Shown here: piece after piece, positions 16,880 through 25,050 of the stretch | Layout of the letters: every line of letters begins with the position of its first letter | Position numbering within the stretch: position 1 is the stretch's first letter | Source of the DNA: Sphingomonas ginsenosidivorax | GTDB taxonomy: Bacteria; Pseudomonadota; Alphaproteobacteria; Sphingomonadales; Sphingomonadaceae | Direction of reading: 5' to 3' | DNA: 64,000 nt | Assembly: GCF_007995065.1 (NCBI RefSeq) | Contig: NZ_VOQR01000001.1 | Span: 1,243,001-1,307,000 of the forward strand | The notes under the pieces: model-generated | Database searches by the model: none | What the model saw: the letters and a program-made list of their open reading frames with translations, nothing else | What the model was told of the DNA's origin: nothing | Program-made: the position numbers and the translations under genes

Positions 16880-17677
16880 TCAGCGTGTCGGATCGCGTCC
16901 CAGCAGGCGCGCATAATCCTGCTCCGGCTGCCCGTAGGTGTCGCCGGCCAGCGCCATCAGCTTGTCCCGGTCCTGGACCAAGACCCTGGCACGGACGGCG
17001 CGGATCGCCTGGTCCTCCTCCAGCCGGTGGAGCGCGTCGGTCACGCTGCTGCGCCGCACGCCGAGCATCAGCCGGAACTCCTCGTGCGTCATGCAGATCT
17101 CGTCGGCCTGCACGCGGTCGTGATAGAGGAGGATCCAGCGGGCCATGCGGCGCTCGATCGAATGCGCGAGCGACGACACGATCGTCCGTCCCATCTGCCG
17201 CATGAACACATGCGCGAACCGCAACAGCGCCAGCCGGATGGCGGGGCTCCGGTCGACCGCATCCATCAGCGCCCTGGCGGAAATGCGCAGCGCCTGGCCA
17301 TGCTCGGCGCGCATCGTGACGTCGTAGGGCGAGCGATCCTCGCCCATCACCAGCGGCCAGCCGATAAAGCCCTCGGCGCCGACCAGCCCGACCGCGTAGC
17401 GACGATCGTCCTCGAGCGAATCGAGGATCCCGGCGATGCCCTGTTCGAAGAAGCAGAGGCTGTCGATCGGATCGCCCGCGCGCGTGATGACGTCGCCGAC
17501 CGCGAACGACACCGGTTCGAGATGCGGCGCGAGCAGGGCGAAATCCTGCGGCGCGAGGCTCGCGAGCAGCCGGTTGCCGACCATCGCGTCGGCCCCGTCG
17601 TTCGCGGAGCCCTCGTTTGCGGCCCCCCCGTTCGCCGAGAAGGGCGCTCCGCCGCCAAAGGCTATCATCGTCGACAT
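16880..17677 (-). CDS. Crp/Fnr-family transcriptional regulator
   Basis: The 265-residue protein has a cyclic-nucleotide-binding beta roll (about 35-155; LASLAPQDFALLAPHLE, GDVITRAGDPIDSLCFFEQG, GAEGFIGWPLVMG) and a C-terminal winged helix (MTHEEFRLMLGVRRSSVTDAL). The N-terminus has a low-complexity run of Ala-Asn-Gly repeats (about 15-30). There is no Fnr-type cysteine cluster and the cAMP-contact RS pair is missing, so the signal is unknown. It faces the esterase gene (99 nt between starts) and may regulate it. Confidence 0.88.
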   Translation of the reverse strand: MSTMIAFGGGAPFSANGGAANEGSANDGADAMVGNRLLASLAPQDFALLAPHLEPVSFAVGDVITRAGDPIDSLCFFEQGIAGILDSLEDDRRYAVGLVGAEGFIGWPLVMGEDRSPYDVTMRAEHGQALRISARALMDAVDRSPAIRLALLRFAHVFMRQMGRTIVSSLAHSIERRMARWILLYHDRVQADEICMTHEEFRLMLGVRRSSVTDALHRLEEDQAIRAVRARVLVQDRDKLMALAGDTYGQPEQDYARLLGRDPTR

Positions 17678-17776
17678 TCGCGTCTCCCCCGGTTCCGACA
17701 GGTCTTTGCACGGTTTCGTACAGAAACGTTGCGCGCTCCTGCTTGTTCATGACCCGATAAACAGGAGGACTACATC

Positions 17777-18895
17777 ATGGCCATCTCTAATCGTCCCGCC
17801 GCGCGCGGTCTTTTCATGGCGGCGTTGCTGACGGCATCGGCAGGCGTCTTTGCCCAGTCGGCCCGTTCGCCGAGCGCACCGCCGCCGCCCGCGCCGCCGG
17901 CCGCAGCGGTGCAGCCGGCCAAGGCCGCGCCCGACATGCAGATGGTGCTCGACGCGCTGGCCGGGCTCGGCGGCAAGCCGATCGAGACGCTGACGCCGGC
18001 CGAGGCGCGGATGCAGCCGTCGGCAGCGGACGGCGCCAAGGCGGTGATGGCCAAGAAGGGCCTGTCGACCGCGCCCGACCCCGCGGTGACGACGCAGGAC
18101 GTGCCCTACGGGTCCGATCCGCAGCAGTTCGCGCGCATCTACAAGCCCGCCAACGCCCCCGCCAAGGGCGCACCGATGCCGGTGATCGTCTATTATCACG
18201 GCGGCGGCTGGGTGATCGCTGACGTCAACACGTACGACGCCGCGCCGCGCGCGATGGCCAAGGCGCTGAACGCGATCGTGGTGTCGGTCGAATATCGCCA
18301 CGCCCCCGAGTTCAAGTTCCCGGCGCAGCATGAGGATGCCGCATCGGCCTATCGCTGGACGCTGGAGAAGGCCGCGAGCTGGGGCGGCGACCCCTCGCGG
18401 ATCGCGGTCGCGGGCGAGAGCGCCGGCGGCAACCTGGCGGTCGCGACGGCGATCTATGCGCGGGACAATCGCCTGACCGTGCCGCGGCACATCGTCTCGG
18501 TCTATCCGATCGCCAACAGCAGCATGACGCTGCCGTCGCGCACCGATTCGGCGAACGCGAAGCCGCTGAACGCCGCGATGCTGAAGTGGTTCGGCTATTA
18601 CTACCAGGCCAGCGCCGCCGATGCGCAGGACCCGCGCCTGAACCTCGTCGCCGCCAACTTGCGCGGCCTGCCGCCGACGACGATCATCAACGCGCAGATC
18701 GACCCGCTGCGGTCGGACGGCGAGACGCTGGCGGCCGCGATGCGGACCGCCGGCGTCAAGGTCGAGCAGAAGACCTTCCCGGGCGTCACGCACGAATTCT
18801 TCGGCATGGCCAAGGTGGTCCGTGGCGCCAAGGACGCGAACGATCTCGCAGTCGCTCGCCTGAAGGCGGCGCTGACCGGGCCGGCGCGCCGCTGA
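17777..18895 (+). CDS. Secreted alpha/beta hydrolase (hormone-sensitive-lipase-type esterase)
   Basis: A signal peptide (ending VFAQS) and a proline-rich linker precede the 372-residue protein's hydrolase domain. The oxyanion motif HGGGW (from His141), nucleophile motif GESAGGN (Ser215) and the Asp309 (DPLRSDG) and His339 (GVTHEFFG) partners complete the family IV esterase triad. It should hydrolyse short-chain carboxylic esters in the periplasm or outside. A strong AGGAGG site precedes the ATG. The Crp/Fnr regulator is divergent. Confidence 0.92.
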   Translation: MAISNRPAARGLFMAALLTASAGVFAQSARSPSAPPPPAPPAAAVQPAKAAPDMQMVLDALAGLGGKPIETLTPAEARMQPSAADGAKAVMAKKGLSTAPDPAVTTQDVPYGSDPQQFARIYKPANAPAKGAPMPVIVYYHGGGWVIADVNTYDAAPRAMAKALNAIVVSVEYRHAPEFKFPAQHEDAASAYRWTLEKAASWGGDPSRIAVAGESAGGNLAVATAIYARDNRLTVPRHIVSVYPIANSSMTLPSRTDSANAKPLNAAMLKWFGYYYQASAADAQDPRLNLVAANLRGLPPTTIINAQIDPLRSDGETLAAAMRTAGVKVEQKTFPGVTHEFFGMAKVVRGAKDANDLAVARLKAALTGPARR

Positions 18896-18974
18896 CCGGT
18901 GCGGCGGGGCGGCCTGTGTGCCGCCCCGTCGTCTCCCGGATGGCGATACCCGAGACAGAAGAAGGAGAGGCCGC

Positions 18975-19439
18975 ATGAACGGCAAGCACATGACCGGCGC
19001 GATCGCCGGGGCCCTCGTGGCGGGGCTCGGCCTCACCGTGATGATGATGGCGGGCGAGAGGAAGAGCGGCAAACCGTCCGAGCTGACGGAACTCGAACGC
19101 GCCGGCGCGCGCGAACTCGGCGTCCGGTTCGTACCGCAGGACGATCGGCTCCCCGACGCGACCGAACAGGCGATCGTCCAGGGCGGCCATCTCCTGCTCT
19201 CGGCGGCTGCCGGCGCGGTCTATGCCGCGAGCGTGGACGAGGATGCCGGCGTCGTCGCTTCGGGCGTCGCGTTCGGCCTGGCATTCTACGCCGCGATGCA
19301 CTGGATAACCGGACCGCTGCTCGGGCTCAAGAAGCCCGAATGGCAGTCCGACGTGGGAACGATCGGCATGCACACGCTCAATCACGTCGTCTTCGGCCTT
19401 GCCACCGCGGCAGGGGCGAAGGCGCTGGCGAAGCGCTGA
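18975..19439 (+). CDS. Small inner-membrane protein, YagU/DUF1440-like
   Basis: The 154-residue protein has an N-terminal hydrophobic helix (TGAIAGALVAGLGLTVMMMA), a charged region, and further hydrophobic segments (HLLLSAAAGAVYAAS, ASGVAFGLAFYAAMHWITGPLLGL, NHVVFGLATAAGAKALA). The pattern resembles DUF1440/YagU membrane proteins, but I hold that loosely. An AAGGAGAG site sits ahead of the ATG at 18975. It follows the esterase by 79 nt and may be cotranscribed. Confidence 0.65.
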   Translation: MNGKHMTGAIAGALVAGLGLTVMMMAGERKSGKPSELTELERAGARELGVRFVPQDDRLPDATEQAIVQGGHLLLSAAAGAVYAASVDEDAGVVASGVAFGLAFYAAMHWITGPLLGLKKPEWQSDVGTIGMHTLNHVVFGLATAAGAKALAKR

Positions 19440-19570
19440 CATATGCCGCCTTCCTTGCCCTCCCGGCGGCGCGCGGGTCCCGCCATGCGTTCGCCGCATC
19501 GTGCACCGTACCGGCGATTTTGCGGCGCATCGGACTTGCGATCGCATCCCCGGACGGTAAATTGGCTGCC

Positions 19571-19786
19571 ATGAAGCGACGGGTATCAGTGCGTGGCCAG
19601 CACGTGGAAGTGTATGCGGAACAGACCGAGCCGGGGGTCTGGAAGGCGACCGGCGAGTTTGCCGGCAAGGCGTGGAGCATCACGGGCAACTCCGCGAACC
19701 GCGCCGTGTCCGACTGGGCCGTGGCCGTCAGCCGACTGGATGCCCCCGCCGCGTCGCAGGACGAGCCCACGCCTGTAGCGGACTGA
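19571..19786 (+). CDS. Hypothetical protein (71 aa)
   Basis: This small soluble protein (MKRRVSVRGQHVEVYAEQ ... GKAWSITGNSANRAVSDWAVAVSRL) has alternating beta-strand character and a polar tail. I do not recognise a family. The ribosome site is weak, but the strand-helix pattern and frame-typical codon bias support a gene. Confidence 0.6.
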   Translation: MKRRVSVRGQHVEVYAEQTEPGVWKATGEFAGKAWSITGNSANRAVSDWAVAVSRLDAPAASQDEPTPVAD

Positions 19787-19944
19787 CGTCGGGCGGCGCC
19801 GAAACCGGCGATCGTCCCCGGGCCTGGCCAATTATTACCAGCATCATTTTCGGTTCGCGTTGCGTGCGACCGGATCATGTGGGCGGCTGAACCGTTTTAG
19901 GCCCGATACCAGACGGTTGGTGTCGTGAGGGGACGGACGATGCC

Positions 19945-20490
19945 ATGCTGATAGTGTCGATCGTGGCGGTGCTGATGCAGGCGGCGCCCGTTGCGGACCG
20001 TCCCGGTCGCGGCACCGTAACCGTGACGTTGCGCGATGCCGATCCCGTCCGCGACGCGGCCGGCGACGCGGTGGACGACCCCTTCGTGCAGGCGACCCGC
20101 AACGCGCTGAGCAACGCCGACTTCGTCGTCCTGCCCGCCGGCGATCACGGCCGCTACGTCGCCACGGTCGTCGTCACCCGCCAGCAACGCGGCGTGGTCA
20201 CGGCGAACGGCGTCGAGGACAAGTCCTCCGCCGATGTCGGCAACTGGGGCGGTGGCGTCCGCGTGACGCTGCCGTCGCGCAAGACCAGCCTGCACGGGCT
20301 CGTCGTCACCGAGATGCACATCGAGATGCGCCGCCGCAGCGACCAGGGCCTCGTCTGGTCGGGCAGCGCGCTGACCGCGCAGGTCGACGGGACCAGCGCG
20401 GGGTCCCCGCGCGCGGTCGGCACCAAGCTCGCGAACCGGATCGTCGCGCAATTCCCGGTCACGGTGAACGGTCCGATCTCGGTGCCCTGA
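19945..20490 (+). CDS. Hypothetical periplasmic protein (181 aa)
   Basis: The protein starts with a short hydrophobic leader (MLIVSIVAVLMQAAPVA) and continues with a beta-rich body (GTVTVTLRDADP, YVATVVVTRQQRG, GGGVRVTLPSRKTSLHGLVVTEMHIEMRRRS). It ends in a segment reminiscent of DUF4136-like envelope proteins (GTKLANRIVAQFPV). A GAGGGGACGG stretch precedes the ATG. It is convergent with the DUF2490 gene. Function unknown. Confidence 0.7.
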   Translation: MLIVSIVAVLMQAAPVADRPGRGTVTVTLRDADPVRDAAGDAVDDPFVQATRNALSNADFVVLPAGDHGRYVATVVVTRQQRGVVTANGVEDKSSADVGNWGGGVRVTLPSRKTSLHGLVVTEMHIEMRRRSDQGLVWSGSALTAQVDGTSAGSPRAVGTKLANRIVAQFPVTVNGPISVP

Positions 20491-20518
20491 CCGACGGATG
20501 GTGACAGGGGGGGGACGC

Positions 20519-21208
20519 TCAGTCGTGGAGCCCGACCACGCCCAGCGTCCCGAGGTTCAGCGTCATCTGCACGTTCAGCGCATGGTCCATCTCGGCCCGG
20601 GCACCGCCGCGCGCGAAGCGATACTGGTTGAGATAGCCGACATCGACGGTCAGGGCCTTGCCGAGCGGGAAGGCCAGCCCGACGATGTTGCGCATCCGCT
20701 CATACCCCGCGCGCTGTCCCCAGCGGGTGCTGTTCGGCAGGAAGAAGCTCTCGTGGCTGAGGAACATTGCCCGGCGCTTGCCCCGCAGCGGGAGGTTGTA
20801 GCGCAGCAGCGGACGGACCCGGAACCCGATCTCGCTACCGCGAGGATTGAAGCGTTCGTCGACCCGCAGGCGGCCGGCGAACCGGCCGCTGGTGAGCACG
20901 ACCTGCTGGCGGAGACGATCCTCGTCCGGCGCGGTGTTGCGGCTGTGATAGCCGACATGCCGGTATCCGACCCCGAACTCGACGCCCTTGGCCGCCTGCC
21001 ACCCGACGAGCGCACCATATTCGGTGGTGTAGATCCCGTCCTGGCGGTCGCTGGTCCGGGCGATCTGCTCGAGCGTCACGCGCAGGTGGTCCGCCACGGG
21101 AACGACCACGTTGAGCTGTTCCCACCCTTGCGCATCATGCTGCTGCGCCAAGGCCGGCGCACCGACGCAAAGCAGCGGCAGGACGCCGAGGACTAACGAT
21201 CGAGACAT
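20519..21208 (-). CDS. DUF2490 family outer-membrane-type protein
   Basis: A signal peptide (MSRSLVLGVLPLLCVGAPALAQ) is followed by about 205 residues of alternating aromatic and polar strands typical of a small beta barrel. DUF2490 landmarks include LEQIARTSDRQDGIYTTEYG, RLRVDERFNP, RVRPLLRYNLPL, SHESFF and VDVGYLNQYRF. The last residues end in a hydrophobic pattern (MTLNLGTLGVVGLHD). The role is unknown; such proteins are thought to sit in the outer membrane. Confidence 0.85.
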   Translation of the reverse strand: MSRSLVLGVLPLLCVGAPALAQQHDAQGWEQLNVVVPVADHLRVTLEQIARTSDRQDGIYTTEYGALVGWQAAKGVEFGVGYRHVGYHSRNTAPDEDRLRQQVVLTSGRFAGRLRVDERFNPRGSEIGFRVRPLLRYNLPLRGKRRAMFLSHESFFLPNSTRWGQRAGYERMRNIVGLAFPLGKALTVDVGYLNQYRFARGGARAEMDHALNVQMTLNLGTLGVVGLHD

Positions 21209-21324
21209 GGCCCCTGTTGGCACGCATCGGCCTGTCCGATCAATGGACGCTATGGCGCCGTTGCGACGGGTCGTCCCGAGCTGGTTCTGCCCGTTATGGC
21301 GCAGGGGCAGGCAGCGCCGTCTGC

Positions 21325-22218
21325 CTAATCCGTCGGCACGGCCGCGACGCCGAAGGTCCAGCCTTCGGTGCGGGCGATGTGCGGGGTTAGGCCGGTGGGG
21401 GTCCAATAGTCCTTACGGGCGGCGTTGGCGCGGAGCCAGGCTGCGGTCAGGATCGCGTCGGTCGCGTGGTCGTCGTAGCGCGGGATCGGGACGTGCGGAC
21501 GCGATCCGAGCGCGACCAGCGCGGTATCGAGCGCGTCGGCGTCGCGCATCTTGCTGAGCCCCTTGCGCATCCCTGCGGCACGCGCGGCGATCGTCGTGTA
21601 GATCTCGACGATCAGCGCGCCGCGGTTGGGCACCGGATCGAACGGCCAGGTCGGCACGCGGTCCTGCAGGGCGTGCAGCACGCGCATGCCGGTCAGGCTG
21701 CTCTTGCCGACCTGCGCCGCGCCAACCAGGTTGAAGCAGCTCGTCGGCGATAGCCCCATCGCGCGCTGGCCGACCTCGCACACGCGCATCCGTCCTGCGC
21801 CGCCGGGGAACAGGTCGCCGCAGTCGCGCTGTTGGCGAAAATGGCGGCGGATCTCGGGGTCGCCCAGGACTCCGTCGGCGCCGAAATCGGCGTCGTCGCG
21901 CGCCAGCGCGTCGACCATCGCCCACAGCGCGCGGGCGTCTGCCGGGCCGTCGGTCCAGCCGGGGAAATAGGCGCCCTCGTCGAGGAACGCGAAGCCGGGC
22001 GACAGGTCGAGCCCGACGAGCAGATCGCTGTCCGCCTCGCCGTGCAGCCAGTCGCGGATCGCGGCGCGCGACCACGCGCGGCCGGGCGGCGCGACCAGCA
22101 CCGGCGCGGCGTCGCCGGTCTCGCACACCGCCAGCGCGATCCCCTTGTGCGACGCCCCCCTCGCGCCCGACCAGTCGATCGCGGCGAAGCGCGTGAACCG
22201 GTCAGGGGCGATCGCCAA
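21325..22218 (-). CDS. Hypothetical protein with RNase-H-like (DUF429-type) fold
   Basis: The 297-residue product begins FAAIDWSGARG and has VGLDLSPGF and a late DDHATDAILTAAWLR. The acidic residues in first strand, central strand and last helix suggest an RNase-H/RuvC-like fold as in DUF429. Nuclease activity is not shown. The most likely start is a TTG at 22218, inside the last codons of mmcQ (17-nt overlap), which implies coupled translation with mmcQ and rarA. Fold call is moderate, function unknown. Confidence 0.7.
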   Translation of the reverse strand: MAIAPDRFTRFAAIDWSGARGASHKGIALAVCETGDAAPVLVAPPGRAWSRAAIRDWLHGEADSDLLVGLDLSPGFAFLDEGAYFPGWTDGPADARALWAMVDALARDDADFGADGVLGDPEIRRHFRQQRDCGDLFPGGAGRMRVCEVGQRAMGLSPTSCFNLVGAAQVGKSSLTGMRVLHALQDRVPTWPFDPVPNRGALIVEIYTTIAARAAGMRKGLSKMRDADALDTALVALGSRPHVPIPRYDDHATDAILTAAWLRANAARKDYWTPTGLTPHIARTEGWTFGVAAVPTD

Positions 22219-22543
22219 ACCCCTTTCGCGCCCGCGCCGGCGCCTGGTCCCACCATGCCCGCGCGATAACCACGCGGATGCGCTCTGCGTCGCCGCTGGC
22301 GTAGCGCACGAGCAGGCCCGGCCAGGTCTCGTAATGCGGCGTCTGCCAGAAGGTCGCCGGGTCGGTCTCGATCAGCAGCGCCTTTTCCTCGTGCGTACTG
22401 CGGACGTGGAAGCTGCCCGCCTCGTGCCCGGTGCTGACGAACATCTTGCCCCGGACCTTGACGGCCGGCTGGCCATAGGAGGTCGACACCTCCGTCTCGG
22501 GCAGCGACAGCGCGAACGCGGCGACGGCATCCCAGTCCTTCAC
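22202..22543 (-). CDS. MmcQ/YjbR family protein
   Basis: The 113-residue protein has the MmcQ/YjbR pattern: DWDAVAAFALSLPETEVSTSYGQPAVKVRGKMF, then KALLIETDPATFWQTPHY and the tail RVVIARAWWDQAPARAR. This is a CyaY-like fold with possible nucleic-acid interaction. The start is taken as the GTG at 22543 because it overlaps the rarA stop as GTGA and fits family length; a TTG upstream (22570) is less likely. Confidence 0.88.
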   Translation of the reverse strand: MKDWDAVAAFALSLPETEVSTSYGQPAVKVRGKMFVSTGHEAGSFHVRSTHEEKALLIETDPATFWQTPHYETWPGLLVRYASGDAERIRVVIARAWWDQAPARARKGFGDRP

Positions 22544-23856
22544 GACCGCCTGGTCCGGCGTTCGTCCCAATAGGCGAGCCGTTCGGACAGCCTTTTCTCG
22601 AACCCGCGTTCGGTCGGGGTGTAGAAGGTTTCGGGACTCATTTCCTCGGGCCAGTAATCCGATCCCGAGAACGCGTCCTCGGAATCATGGTCGTACGCAT
22701 AGCCCTTGCCGTAGCCGATATCGCGCATCAGCTTGGTCGGCGCGTTGCGGATCGAAGGGGGCGGCATCAGCGAGCCCGTTTCCTTCGCCGATTTCCACGC
22801 CGCCTTCTGCGCCTTGTACACCGCGTTCGATTTGGGCGCGGTGGCGAGGTAGACGCAGGCCTGCGCGATCGCGAGCTCGCCCTCGGGGCTGCCGAGAAAG
22901 TCATAGGTGTCCTTGGCCGCGATGCACTGGACCAGCGCCTGCGGGTCGGCGAGCCCGATGTCCTCGACGGCCGCACGCGTCAGCCGGCGCAGCAGAAACA
23001 GCGGCTCCTCGCCGGCGGTCAGCATCCGCGCGAGATAGTAGAGCGCCGCCTGCGGATCGGACCCGCGGATCGATTTGTGCAGCGCGCTGATCAGGTTGTA
23101 ATGCCCTTCGCGATCCTTGTCGTAGACCGCGACGCGGCGCTGCAGGAACGCCGAGAGCCCGGCGGGGTCGAGCGGGTCGGCGAGGTTCACCGAGAACAGC
23201 GTTTCCGCCTGGTTGAGCAGGAACCGCCCGTCGCCGTCGGCGCTCGCGATCAGCGCATCCTTGGCGGGCGGGGTGAGGGGCAGGGGGCGTTCCATCACCG
23301 CCTCCGCGCGCTCAAGCAGCAGGTCGAGCGCACCGCGCCCGAGCCGTTCGAGGATCAGCACTTGCGCGCGACTGAGCAAGGCGGCGTTGAGTTCGAACGA
23401 CGGGTTCTCGGTCGTCGCGCCGACCAGGGTGACCGTGCCGTCTTCGACATAGGGCAGGAAACCGTCCTGCTGCGCGCGGTTGAAGCGGTGGATCTCGTCC
23501 ACGAACAGCAAGGTGCGCTTGCCGATCTTGGCATGGTCGCGCGCCTCGGCGAACGCCTTTTTCAGCTCCGCGACGCCCGAGAACACCGCCGAGATCGCGA
23601 CGAACCGCAGGTCGACCGCGTCGGCGAGCAGCCGCGCGATCGTCGTCTTGCCGGTCCCCGGCGGCCCCCACAGGATCACCGACGACAACCGCCCCGCCGC
23701 GACCATCCGCCCGATCGCGCCCTCGGGACCGGTGATGTGATCCTGCCCCACCACCTCGTCGAGCGTGCGCGGGCGCAGCCGGTCGGCGAGCGGGGCGTTC
23801 TCGGGATGCGTATCGGGGGCGGGGGCGGGTTCGAAACCCGCGAAGAGGTCGGCCAT
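22540..23856 (-). CDS. rarA: Replication-associated recombination protein A (AAA+ ATPase, MgsA/WRNIP1 family)
   Basis: The 438-residue protein has Walker A GPPGTGKT (64-71), Walker B FVDEIHRF (Asp120, Glu121), sensor 1 GATTENPSFELN, and the tetramerisation domain HKSIRGSDPQAALYYLARM ... DIGLADPQAL typical of RarA. It acts at stalled replication forks in the cytoplasm. The ATG at 23856 begins directly at the conserved N-terminal MADLF, which may be a beta-clamp-binding motif. Downstream mmcQ and DUF429 genes overlap it in a chain. Confidence 0.96.
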   Translation of the reverse strand: MADLFAGFEPAPAPDTHPENAPLADRLRPRTLDEVVGQDHITGPEGAIGRMVAAGRLSSVILWGPPGTGKTTIARLLADAVDLRFVAISAVFSGVAELKKAFAEARDHAKIGKRTLLFVDEIHRFNRAQQDGFLPYVEDGTVTLVGATTENPSFELNAALLSRAQVLILERLGRGALDLLLERAEAVMERPLPLTPPAKDALIASADGDGRFLLNQAETLFSVNLADPLDPAGLSAFLQRRVAVYDKDREGHYNLISALHKSIRGSDPQAALYYLARMLTAGEEPLFLLRRLTRAAVEDIGLADPQALVQCIAAKDTYDFLGSPEGELAIAQACVYLATAPKSNAVYKAQKAAWKSAKETGSLMPPPSIRNAPTKLMRDIGYGKGYAYDHDSEDAFSGSDYWPEEMSPETFYTPTERGFEKRLSERLAYWDERRTRRS

Positions 23857-23905
23857 GGCGCGAATGTAGGGGGCGGGGGGCGTTGCGTCACCCCGTCCAC
23901 TTCTA

Positions 23906-24029
23906 TCCTCCCCCGCCAGGGGGAGGTGGCACGCGTAGCGTGACGGAGGGGGCGGGCGACGATTACGGCTGTTCCGTGTCCGCCCCCTCCGTCTGGCTAC
24001 GCCAGCCACCTCCCCCTGGCGGGGGAGGA
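23906..24029. repeat. Dispersed inverted repeat, family 1, copy A
   Basis: A 124-bp imperfect palindrome with termini TCCTCCCCCGCCAGGGGGAG and its complement. The inner arms carry GACGGAGGGGGCGG and its complement around a unique centre. It lies between the divergent rarA and padR genes. Nearly identical elements occur at 35353-35473 and 40168-40290. No coding capacity is seen. Confidence 0.9.
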
Positions 24030-24049
24030 TCAGCAGCTCAAAACACGCC

Positions 24050-24098
24050 AAGATATATCTTCGACGCATCTAGACGATCAAAATCGAAGATATATCTT
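24050..24098. promoter_or_regulatory. Twin 12-bp palindromes, probable PadR operator
   Basis: The exact palindrome AAGATATATCTT occurs twice (24050-24061 and 24087-24098), 37 nt apart. The flanking CG makes them mirror images (AAGATATATCTTCG and CGAAGATATATCTT). This AT-rich stretch stands out from the GC-rich surroundings and lies 30-78 nt ahead of the padR start. Autorepression by the adjacent PadR protein is inferred. Confidence 0.65.
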
Positions 24099-24127
24099 AG
24101 TGCTATCGTGATACAGAAGGAATCATC

Positions 24128-24751
24128 ATGTTCAACACACACAACCGCGGATGCGGTCCCCGGGGCGGGCATTTCGAGCGCGGCCCCTTTTCGATGAGCT
24201 GGGAAGTCCGTGGCGGCGAACGCCATAACGGCCGGCATGAGCATGGCCGCGGCTTCGGTGGCGGCGGTTTCGGGGGGGGCGGCGGTCGTCGCCGGATGTT
24301 CGATGGTGGCGAGCTGAAGCTCGTGCTGCTCAAGCTGATCGCCGACACCCCGCGCCACGGCTACGACCTGATCCGCGAGATCGAGGCGATGACCGGCGGC
24401 AGCTATGCGCCGAGCCCCGGCGTGGTCTATCCGACGCTGACCCTGCTCGACGAGATGAACCTGGTCGCCGAGCAGCAGTCCGAGGGCGCCAAGAAGCGCT
24501 TTGCCGTCACCGACGAGGGGCAGGCGCTGCTCGCCGGGCAGGCGGAGCTCGTCGAGGCGCTGTTCGCGCGGCTGGCGGCACTCAACGCCGAGTCCGAGCG
24601 TACCGACCGCGCCCCGATCCGCCGGGCGATGGGCAATCTGCGCCACGTCGTGCAGGACCGGTTGCTCGCAGGCGGTTTCTCGGACGACGCCGTGCACCAG
24701 GTCGCGGCGCTGATCGACGAGGTCGTGCAGAAGATCGAGCGCCTGAAATGA
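24128..24751 (+). CDS. PadR-family transcriptional regulator with His/Gly-rich N-terminus
   Basis: Residues from about 60 form a PadR winged helix (ELKLVLLKLIADTPRHGYDLIREIE, SPGVVYPTLTLLDEMNLV, KKRFAVTDEGQALL), and the remaining C-terminal helices give the dimer arm. The first 55 residues are unusual: several His (THN, GGHF, RHNGRHEHGRG), one Cys and a run of glycines, suggesting metal or heme contact. AGAAGGA precedes the ATG. The downstream DUF2218 gene overlaps by ATGA, so the two are cotranscribed. Twin palindromes upstream are its likely operator. Confidence 0.9.
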   Translation: MFNTHNRGCGPRGGHFERGPFSMSWEVRGGERHNGRHEHGRGFGGGGFGGGGGRRRMFDGGELKLVLLKLIADTPRHGYDLIREIEAMTGGSYAPSPGVVYPTLTLLDEMNLVAEQQSEGAKKRFAVTDEGQALLAGQAELVEALFARLAALNAESERTDRAPIRRAMGNLRHVVQDRLLAGGFSDDAVHQVAALIDEVVQKIERLK

Positions 24752-25050
24752 GCGTCTCGCCAAAAATCTCGGTAGCCCGCGTGCCGACGCAGTCGGCGAG
24801 CAAGTATCTCCAGCAGCTCGCCAAGCACTGGAGCCACAAGATGGAGGTGACGCACACCCCCGAGGAGGCGCGGATCGCCTTCCCGGGCGGCGCGGTGCTC
24901 GAGATGCGCGCGGACAGCGACACGCTCGACGTTGCGCTGACCGTGCCCGACGGTGGCGACGTTGCCCGGATGCGCGAGGTGGTGTCGAGCCATCTCGACC
25001 GCTTCGCCTTTCGCGAGGCGCCACTGACGTTCGACTGGGCCGACGCCTGA
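24748..25050 (+). CDS. DUF2218 family protein
   Basis: The 100-residue protein reads as DUF2218: SASKYLQQLAKHWSHKMEV, AFPGGAVLEMRAD, HLDRFAFREAPLTFDW. In other bacteria this family is often found next to siderophore-interacting proteins, which hints at iron or heme handling. It overlaps both the padR stop (ATGA) and the next gene's start (TGATG), so the three genes form one translational unit. Confidence 0.88.
   Translation: MSVSPKISVARVPTQSASKYLQQLAKHWSHKMEVTHTPEEARIAFPGGAVLEMRADSDTLDVALTVPDGGDVARMREVVSSHLDRFAFREAPLTFDWADA

Noticed and set aside
23906..24029. Insertion sequence or MITE of a known family
   Set aside because: The palindromes lack a transposase and no target duplication is obvious, so only the neutral label repeat is used.
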